From contig JAQVMR010000051.1 in the NCBI GenBank assembly GCA_028703545.1, forward strand, positions 1 through 6,730: a stretch of 6,730 bases of DNA, written 5' to 3'. This stretch comes from Patescibacteria group bacterium (lineage in GTDB: Bacteria; Patescibacteriota; Patescibacteriia; UBA1558; S5-K13). The notes under the pieces are model-generated. The model was not told where the DNA came from, did no database searches, and worked only from the letters and a program-made list of their open reading frames with translations. Below, piece after piece: positions 1-5,559 of this stretch. Position 1 is the stretch's first letter. Every line of letters starts with the position of its first letter. The translations under genes were made by a program, and so were the position numbers.

Positions 1-964
1 TAACTGTTATTCTTAAAACCTCCCCTGGTTTAACAGATTGTCTTTGAGAATAAATTTTTATATCGCCTCTTGTTTCATCATCTGCCACGAAAGTTGAATT
101 TTTAGAAATTATTGGAATTTTTGTTTTATATTTTGCATCAATTAAGTATAATCTTTTCAAATCTTCGTTTGTCCAAGTTTGAGTGCCAATATTTAAATAC
201 TCTACCCAATAAGCTCCAGTTTCTCCTTCTTTTATTAATAGCTCATCCTCACTTGAACCAATAATCTGCAACATATATTCAGTTGAAATACTTGCAACAG
301 ATTCTCTGCTGCTTGTTAGTGGATCACCAAAATATCTCTGCCACACACGCCAGAATGTATAATTTCCTCTTATGTGTGGTGTATAAGTATATAAATTTGC
401 TGTTGCTTGATTGGCAAAAATCAAATTTTCTCCATCAATAATTGTATTAACTCCAGATTTTTTAATAAATCCATAGGCTGATGCGCTATCATAATAGAAT
501 CTCATTGCTCCGGCGGTATTATCAATTTGTTTTCCAAATCCTTTATATTTTTGAATTTTTGGATCACTCATAGAACATGAATCACAAACAGCATATCCAC
601 AAGCCCAGTCCAGTCTTTTCTGCGGAGGAACGCCTTCCCACTGAATGAGGCTCTGTTCTTTTTGAAGCGTAACTAAAATATATTTTGGATTTACTCTATA
701 TCTTTGAGCTGCTTCATAAATAATTTGTGATGCTGCTTTGATAATTCCTTCAAAATCTTCTGTCAAATAATTTGCTAAGTATGAATTTTTACTTTGTAAA
801 AATTGTTGAATTTGAGCTTGAGTCATTGAATTATAATCAAACATCTGAAAATCAGAAATTATATTATTCTTATTAAAATCTGGGTCATAATCCTGAGAAA
901 ATACAGTTGAAATAAAAAATGACCCAAAGATAAGCAAAATTATGAGAAAAAGCAATTTTTTCAT
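1..964 (-). CDS. Secreted lysozyme-like ('hemagglutinin'-type) protein with C-terminal Ig-like domain, 3' end missing
   Basis: I translated this by hand from the ATG at 962-964. The frame stays open to the left edge, giving 321 residues without a stop. Residues 1-23 form a clear signal peptide (MKK, then a hydrophobic stretch ending VFS before QD). Residues 40-213 resemble a domain known from Actinobacteria and Patescibacteria, often annotated hemagglutinin or lysozyme-like. Its markers are MTQAQIQQFLQS (47-58), NPKYILVTLQKEQSL (92-106), YKGFGKQ (140-146), FANQATANLYTYTPH (183-197) and a closing FWRVWQRYFG. The QKEQS segment sits where SLT-type transglycosylases carry their catalytic Glu, so Glu103 is a candidate active residue (inference). 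Cys122, Cys127 and Cys130 are the only visible cysteines and may form a disulfide. From about residue 229 an NBR1-type Ig-like domain begins (GETGAYWVEYLNIGTQTW, later VKPGEVLRITV) and is cut off. No Shine-Dalgarno precedes the start; the signal peptide decides it. The likely role is cell-wall cleavage or surface binding outside the cell; activity is unproven. Confidence 0.85.
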   Translation of the reverse strand, partial: MKKLLFLIILLIFGSFFISTVFSQDYDPDFNKNNIISDFQMFDYNSMTQAQIQQFLQSKNSYLANYLTEDFEGIIKAASQIIYEAAQRYRVNPKYILVTLQKEQSLIQWEGVPPQKRLDWACGYAVCDSCSMSDPKIQKYKGFGKQIDNTAGAMRFYYDSASAYGFIKKSGVNTIIDGENLIFANQATANLYTYTPHIRGNYTFWRVWQRYFGDPLTSSRESVASISTEYMLQIIGSSEDELLIKEGETGAYWVEYLNIGTQTWTNEDLKRLYLIDAKYKTKIPIISKNSTFVADDETRGDIKIYSQRQSVKPGEVLRITV

Positions 965-990
965 AATTAAAATTTAATTCTATATTTTTT

Positions 991-1019
991 ATTATAACAA
1001 ATTTTGATATTTTAACCAA
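991..1019 (-). promoter_or_regulatory. Candidate sigma-70-type promoter for the secreted lysozyme-like gene
   Basis: Read on the minus strand, a perfect TATAAT (-10, at 991-996) lies 17 nt downstream of TTGGTT (-35, at 1014-1019, three of six consensus bases). Transcription would start near 984, giving a leader of about 20 nt before the ATG at 964. The element fills the 59-nt gap after the preceding gene's stop, as expected if the secreted gene is transcribed separately. A 7-bp A/T-only inverted repeat (965-979) sits directly against the start codon but is too weak to call a hairpin. The region is very AT-rich, so chance matches are possible. Confidence 0.45.
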
Positions 1020-1023
1020 AAAT

Positions 1024-2325
1024 CTATTTTTCTGTTCTAAAAAGCAAACACCCTAAAATTATAAACCACCAAATAATACTTAAATCATTTTTAAAATACG
1101 GAACCTCAACTATTCCCTGAATCACAACTGCCAACATTGTAAGAAGTATAAAAATTTGCTCTTTTGAATTATTAAAATAACTTTTTATACAAATTCTCAT
1201 AAATTCTATTATTAAGCAAACAAATCCAATAAGTCCAAATATTCCCAGGGTTACCCAAAAATTTAAAAATATATTATGTGGATATAAAAATATCTCAATA
1301 TAGTCAAATTTATGATAATTTACAATTTTTTCCTGATAGCCAACAAGTCCTGCGCCTTTAATTGGATTATCTTTTATAAAATCTATTGTTTCTTTATACA
1401 TTTGTCGCCTAATTTGACCTGACAAATCCTGAAGCAATAATTTTTCTTTTATCGAATAAATCTTTGTATTTGGTTCGTCAATTTTATTTGGTGCTTTTAT
1501 TAAAAATGGAAATGAAAATGAAATAAGTAAAATACATGAAACTACGAAAATAAAATATTTTCTATTATTAAAAAATTTAAAACTTGCAAAAATTATTAGC
1601 CCAGAAATTATAGCTATTATTGCGCTTTCTGATTTAGACCAAAAAATTGCAAAAATTATTAAAATAAAAACTAAAATATTAAATATTCTAAGATATATTT
1701 TTTTATCCTCAAATAAATTTAGTAAGTTTAAAAAAAATATTGGAACAAGTATGAGCCCGTTTGCGTTTGGATAACCAAAAAATGTAGTTATCCTTCCTTT
1801 TTCTATTATGTCATTTGTATTAAATGCAAAATCCCCTGTTAATTTTTGATATAAACCTAAAATAAAAATTAAAATACTTAAAATTCCCAATGAATAAATG
1901 ATATTTTTAAATTGTTTTTTTGTCGTAATGGTAAATGCTAAAATTATAAAGAAAAATAAACATTCCAAAAAGTAGGATTTAAAAATTCCAAGTGCCTTAA
2001 TCTGACTACTTGAATAAAATATGGCTATATATGAAGTAATTAAAATTATAGAAATTGGCCACCTAAAATTTTTAAAGAAACTATTTGTTGTTATATTTTG
2101 TTTAAAATTTCTAAATAAATTTGGGATTTTTTTTATATTTTTTACGAAGAAAACAAAAACTATAATCCAAACTATTATTGAGAGTAAATTCATTGGAAAT
2201 CCTAAAATATCAAACTGAACTCTGTAACTTGGTAAAAGCAAAAAACTAAGATAAATTCCTAAATTAAAATTTTTAAAGCATAAAAATCCAAACAATACTG
2301 AAAAAATTATAATTAACTCAGGCAT
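1024..2325 (-). CDS. O-antigen ligase/polymerase family membrane protein (Wzy/WaaL type)
   Basis: This 433-residue protein is almost entirely hydrophobic, with about ten to twelve membrane segments and one long outward-facing loop at roughly residues 275-345. That is the topology of the Wzy/WaaL/PglL superfamily (PF04932). Family signatures are visible: GRITTFFGYPNANG (177-190), KSESAIIAIISG (231-242), GAGLVGY (324-330), and PHNIFLNFWVTLGIFGLIG (349-367) with His350 matching the functionally important His of this family. Near the end VPYFKNDLS (408-416) precedes the last helix, also typical. These enzymes move or polymerise glycans carried on undecaprenyl diphosphate at the outer face of the membrane. 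Sequence alone does not separate polymerase, lipid-A ligase and protein O-oligosaccharyltransferase; a lipid-A role is unlikely if the host is a Patescibacterium. The ATG at 2325 lies inside the last codons of the flippase gene (8-nt overlap), so translation is probably coupled and the two likely act on the same glycan. The gene ends with TAG. No Shine-Dalgarno is seen; an A7 tract lies just upstream of the ATG. Confidence 0.85.
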   Translation of the reverse strand: MPELIIIFSVLFGFLCFKNFNLGIYLSFLLLPSYRVQFDILGFPMNLLSIIVWIIVFVFFVKNIKKIPNLFRNFKQNITTNSFFKNFRWPISIILITSYIAIFYSSSQIKALGIFKSYFLECLFFFIILAFTITTKKQFKNIIYSLGILSILIFILGLYQKLTGDFAFNTNDIIEKGRITTFFGYPNANGLILVPIFFLNLLNLFEDKKIYLRIFNILVFILIIFAIFWSKSESAIIAIISGLIIFASFKFFNNRKYFIFVVSCILLISFSFPFLIKAPNKIDEPNTKIYSIKEKLLLQDLSGQIRRQMYKETIDFIKDNPIKGAGLVGYQEKIVNYHKFDYIEIFLYPHNIFLNFWVTLGIFGLIGFVCLIIEFMRICIKSYFNNSKEQIFILLTMLAVVIQGIVEVPYFKNDLSIIWWFIILGCLLFRTEK

Positions 2326-3742
2326 CTTTTTTTAATGTTAATAGTTCTTTTATAAAATCAACCGGGATTATTTTAAAAATAATTATTAAAAATATATAAA
2401 TAAAGCAAGCAAGTATTGCGTGGAATAAAAAGGGTATCTCAATAATGTAAAGAATTAAATATGACATTATAGAAATAAAAAAAACTTTAAAAAACACTTT
2501 AAAATTTATCTTAAAATCAATGTGTTTTCTAATTATATAATATGAAAATATCGCAATAAGCAATTCAACAAAAAAAGTCATTAGCGCTGCCCCATAATAG
2601 CCATAAATAGGAATAAATATCAAATAGCCGAGAAGTCCAATCATTGCACATATTAAAAAATATTTGATTGTTTGTTTTTGTTTGCCTATAGCAATGATTA
2701 CATAATTAAATAAATTACTAAAGTATATTATAATAGCTGGCCAAATTAAAATTTGAAGCAATGGGATGGATTTATCATAACCAGACCCTGCAATAAATTT
2801 TATAATTCCGTTAGCTTCAATTGTAAAAACAAAAATTAATAAAAATGAAAATATTACAAAAGCATCAAAAACTTTCTGTATAAAATTATTTAATTCCTCT
2901 CTTTTATTTAAAGAATAATATAAAACAAAAGTTGGTAATACTAACCCTAAAATCATATGTGGTAAGGTTACTATAACTTCTAAAATTTTATACGGCGCTC
3001 CGTAAATCCCCACCTCACCCTGAGATCTATATATAGACAGTATTAGCGTATCAGCCTTAAAATAAATTAGATTTAAAATTGTTGTAACTGCAATTGGCCA
3101 ACACATACGCAAAACTTCTTTTATATACAAAAAATCAAATTCCCATCTATATTTAAAATATTTAGATACATAATAATACATCATTGCAAAAAAGACTATC
3201 GAATGGATATTATTTGCAAAAAGTATTGTTAATATACCCGCTTTTATTTTAACAAATATAATTATAAGTACTAAAAATATGATTTTTGAAATTGTTTCAG
3301 ATAATACAAATTTGTGCATTTTCATTTCTTTTTGAAGCACCGCTGAATAGACCTGAACCAATCCATTTAAATAAAATGTAAGTGTTGTTGCAAATATTCC
3401 CCACTTTACAACGCTTGTATATGGAAAAAACAGAGCAATTCCTGGAGCTAAGATAAAAAAAGAAAATCCAGAAACAATACGTAAAGTTACGATATTGTTA
3501 AAAACTTTATTTTTGTCTAAATTCTCTTTTGAGAGCTCTTGAAGTAAAACTATATACAAACCAAAATCCAAAAATATAAAAACAAACTGTAAAAAAGTAA
3601 GAACCGTTGTATACGCACCAAAACCATCTGGTTCTAAATATCTAGTTAAATATGAAACAGCCAAAACACCAAGCAATACATTTATTGCTTTTCCAATAAT
3701 CTGTATTATTGAATTGTGTGCAATTTTTTTAGCGTGAGACAT
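2318..3742 (-). CDS. Wzx/PST-family oligosaccharide flippase
   Basis: A 474-residue polytopic membrane protein with about 12-14 hydrophobic segments, the usual size for polysaccharide-exporting flippases of the MOP superfamily (PF01943/COG2244). The N-terminus is characteristic: NSIIQIIGKAINVLLGVLAV, then SYLTRYLEPDGFGAY and the segment FLDFGLYIVLLQELSKE. Mid-protein, YFKADTLILSIYRSQGEVGIYGAPYK (about residues 227-252) is the conserved region around TM7-8. Such proteins flip undecaprenyl-diphosphate-linked oligosaccharides from the cytoplasmic to the outer face of the membrane. The downstream overlapping ligase/polymerase would act on the flipped product. I chose the ATG at 3742; an in-frame TTG lies immediately before it at 3745 and would add one residue, and an in-frame stop at 3755-3757 rules out a much longer form. 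There is no Shine-Dalgarno. The gene ends with TGA. No glycosyltransferase is visible in the window, so the glycan is unknown. Confidence 0.88.
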   Translation of the reverse strand: MSHAKKIAHNSIIQIIGKAINVLLGVLAVSYLTRYLEPDGFGAYTTVLTFLQFVFIFLDFGLYIVLLQELSKENLDKNKVFNNIVTLRIVSGFSFFILAPGIALFFPYTSVVKWGIFATTLTFYLNGLVQVYSAVLQKEMKMHKFVLSETISKIIFLVLIIIFVKIKAGILTILFANNIHSIVFFAMMYYYVSKYFKYRWEFDFLYIKEVLRMCWPIAVTTILNLIYFKADTLILSIYRSQGEVGIYGAPYKILEVIVTLPHMILGLVLPTFVLYYSLNKREELNNFIQKVFDAFVIFSFLLIFVFTIEANGIIKFIAGSGYDKSIPLLQILIWPAIIIYFSNLFNYVIIAIGKQKQTIKYFLICAMIGLLGYLIFIPIYGYYGAALMTFFVELLIAIFSYYIIRKHIDFKINFKVFFKVFFISIMSYLILYIIEIPFLFHAILACFIYIFLIIIFKIIPVDFIKELLTLKKDA

Positions 3743-3844
3743 CAATATAAGTAATCAACTATCAAGTTCCAATAACAAAATAATTAAAAATTGGATATTA
3801 AATATTGAAATTAATTTGGATCCTGATTATGAATTATTAGTTAT
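3743..3844. other. AT-rich intergenic gap between recA and the flippase gene
   Basis: This 102-nt stretch is the largest non-coding segment of the window. It contains no ORF of note, no stable GC-rich hairpin followed by a T-run, and no promoter I would trust. The only strong palindrome is the 6-bp GGATCC at 3818-3823. Being far longer than the other junctions inside the right-hand gene group (an overlap and 11 nt), it may mark a transcription-unit boundary after recA. Confidence 0.5.
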
Positions 3845-4876
3845 TTACTGGAGCTCTCTTTGTTCTTTTACTTTTTTCAAAACCTCTTCTCTAATTTGTT
3901 TAATTATTTCAGGATGTTCTTTTAGATAAATTCTTACATCTTCACGACCCACTCCTAATTTTTCCTTATTGAATGAAATTGTATTTCCTGTTTTTGTTAA
4001 AACTTCATATTTAATTCCTAAGTCTAAAACATCACCCGACATTGAAATTCCTTCATTGTATAAAATATCAAATTGACAATCTGTAAATGGAGGAGCAACC
4101 TTGTTTTTAACGATCTTACAATTTACACGATTACCTATTATTTCATCTTTTTTCTTTATAACGGCTGCCTTTCTTACCTCAATTCTTAAAGATGAATAAA
4201 ATTTAAGTGCTTTTCCACCTGGAGTTGTTTCGGGGTTTCCAAAAAATACCCCAATCTTCATTCTAATCTGATTTATAAAAATTACCACGGTTCTACTTTT
4301 TGAAACTATTGGAGTTATTTTTCTAAGAGCCTTGCTCATAAGTCTTGCCTGTAGTCCTATTTGTTGATCTCCCATTTCTCCATCAATTTCAGCTTGTGGA
4401 ACAAGCGCAGCAACAGAATCAACTACAACAACATCAATTGCATTTGATCTGACTAATGTTTCTAAAATTTCTAATGCTTGTTCTCCTGCATCTGGTTGAG
4501 ACAAAATTAAATCATCAATATTTACTCCAATTTTTTTTGCATAAACAGGATCAAGTGCATGTTCGGCATCAATAAACGCAACAACTCCTCCTTTTTTCTG
4601 TGCCTCTGCTACTATATGTTGTGCTAGGGTTGTTTTACCAGATGACTCTGGTCCGAAAAGTTCAATAACTCTTCCACGTGGCACACCACCGACACCAAGT
4701 GCAATATCAAGAGACAAACAACCAGTGCTAATTGAATCCACATTTAGGGGTTGTATATTTCCCATTTTCATAATTGATCCTTGCCCAAATTTTTCTCTAA
4801 TTTGATCTATTGCCTGATCGGCGGCTTTTCTCTTATCTCCACTTAAAACTTCTAATTTTTTTTCTTTTTTTGGCAT
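3845..4876 (-). CDS. recA: Recombinase RecA
   Basis: A complete 343-residue RecA, close to the bacterial norm of about 350. It coats single-stranded DNA, drives ATP-dependent strand exchange and, where a LexA system exists, triggers the SOS response. Visible motifs are Walker A GPESSGKT (75-82), DAEHALDP with catalytic Glu105 (103-110), Walker B VVVVDS (149-154), loop L1 around EIDGEMGDQQIGLQARLMS (163-181), and loop L2 beginning INQIRMKIGVFFGNPETTPGG (201-221). The C-terminal domain ends EEVLKKVKEQRELQ and lacks the strongly acidic tail that autoinhibits E. coli RecA. There is no intein or frameshift. The ATG at 4876 gives MPKKEKKLEV and lies 11 nt after the stop of the RodZ-like gene, so it is probably co-transcribed with that gene and ftsK. 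No Shine-Dalgarno or LexA-like operator is evident in the short spacer. The stop is TAA. Confidence 0.98.
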   Translation of the reverse strand: MPKKEKKLEVLSGDKRKAADQAIDQIREKFGQGSIMKMGNIQPLNVDSISTGCLSLDIALGVGGVPRGRVIELFGPESSGKTTLAQHIVAEAQKKGGVVAFIDAEHALDPVYAKKIGVNIDDLILSQPDAGEQALEILETLVRSNAIDVVVVDSVAALVPQAEIDGEMGDQQIGLQARLMSKALRKITPIVSKSRTVVIFINQIRMKIGVFFGNPETTPGGKALKFYSSLRIEVRKAAVIKKKDEIIGNRVNCKIVKNKVAPPFTDCQFDILYNEGISMSGDVLDLGIKYEVLTKTGNTISFNKEKLGVGREDVRIYLKEHPEIIKQIREEVLKKVKEQRELQ

Positions 4877-4887
4877 ATATTTATATA

Positions 4888-5559
4888 TTAATAATCTTTT
4901 TTATAAATAATTAATTGTTCGTGATTTTGTCTGCTATGTTTTTTTTGTGCAACAATATCAAATGTATTTAAGCCTGGTTTAAGTTTTACGTCAATAAAGA
5001 AATCCCCAGTTTCTGAGACGCCTACGGCCTCATCATTTACAAATAACATTGATTCTGGTTCTGTTTTACCATGAACCGCCAATGAATTTTCTATTGTAAC
5101 AAAATTTTTTTCTGGATAAACTATTTCTATTTTAGGAGGTTTAATATAATTTATTATTCCCAGCGCTATATAAAAAATAAAAGACGTTATCCCTAGACAC
5201 AACAAAATTAATGAGAGTTTTTTTGGTGTTATAAATTCTTTAATTTTTTCTATTGCACTTACTTTTTTCTTTCTTTCTAGTTTTTTTTTAAAAAAAATAC
5301 TTTTTTGCTTTTCATATTGCCCCAAACAAAGACCATAATTTAATCCTAAAATTTTACAATACTTTTTCAAAAAATTCTTTGTATATATTTCTCCCGGCAA
5401 AGAGGCCCATTCTTCGTTTTCCAGTGAGTATAAATATTTTACTGGTATTCCAGAAATATTACAAAACATCTCAATACTATACTTTTTTGACTCTCTTGTA
5501 AGTCTAAGTTTTTCTCCTAGAGAATTACTGTATATTTTTTTTACTCTAAATGAATTCAT
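4888..5559 (-). CDS. RodZ-like membrane-anchored HTH protein with outer Ig-like domain
   Basis: A 223-residue protein in three parts. Residues 13-73 form a RodZ-type HTH (HTH_25, PF13413): LGEKLRLTRESKK, SGIPVKYLYSLENEEW, then LPGEIYTKNFLKKYCKILGLN. A very basic linker follows (84-114, several Lys-rich clusters). Residues 115-139 are a single transmembrane helix, giving an N-in/C-out topology. Residues 142-221 outside the membrane look like a small Ig-like or glucodextranase-B-like beta domain (PPKIEIVYPEKNFVTIEN, VHGKTEPESMLFVND, LKPGLNTFDIVAQ). In RodZ this HTH binds MreB rather than DNA and helps set cell shape. The outer part here is not the usual RodZ C-terminal domain, and no MreB is seen nearby, so a DNA-binding or scaffold role is also possible. 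Its ATG overlaps the end of ftsK by 14 nt, with no Shine-Dalgarno, which suggests translational coupling; recA follows after 11 nt. A T9A8 tract lies in its linker region. Confidence 0.82.
   Translation of the reverse strand: MNSFRVKKIYSNSLGEKLRLTRESKKYSIEMFCNISGIPVKYLYSLENEEWASLPGEIYTKNFLKKYCKILGLNYGLCLGQYEKQKSIFFKKKLERKKKVSAIEKIKEFITPKKLSLILLCLGITSFIFYIALGIINYIKPPKIEIVYPEKNFVTIENSLAVHGKTEPESMLFVNDEAVGVSETGDFFIDVKLKPGLNTFDIVAQKKHSRQNHEQLIIYKKDY
5281..5297. repeat. T9A8 homopolymer junction inside the RodZ-like gene
   Basis: Nine T followed directly by eight A on the plus strand, read as eight U then nine A in the mRNA. It encodes residues 88-93 (I-F-F-K-K-K) in the cytosolic linker, before the transmembrane helix at 115-139. 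Such runs are prone to polymerase slippage. Any single-base change here would leave only the HTH domain in frame and remove the membrane anchor and Ig-like domain. Confidence 0.9.

Noticed and set aside
965..979. Inverted repeat with 7-bp arms next to the secreted gene's start codon
   Set aside because: All bases are A or T with a one-base centre. Such palindromes arise easily by chance in this composition and would not form a stable hairpin.
2021..2218. 65-codon open frame on the plus strand
   Set aside because: It lies wholly inside the ligase gene in antisense. Its Lys/Ile/Phe-rich product mirrors the AT-rich composition and shows no domain.
1024..3742. Lower GC in the glycan genes as a sign of horizontal transfer
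   Set aside because: Hand counts of single rows differ (12 of 60 G/C at 1621-1680 against 24 of 60 at 4381-4440). However, membrane proteins rich in Phe, Ile and Lys codons are expected to be more AT-rich, so this alone is not evidence of transfer.
3744..3772. TTGGAA - 17 nt - TATATT promoter-like match upstream of the flippase
   Set aside because: The -10 would end one base before the ATG, placing the transcription start inside the gene. The spacing is right but the position is not workable.
3743..3844. Possible terminator after recA
   Set aside because: No GC-containing hairpin followed by a T-run is present; only A/T-rich imperfect repeats and an isolated GGATCC palindrome.
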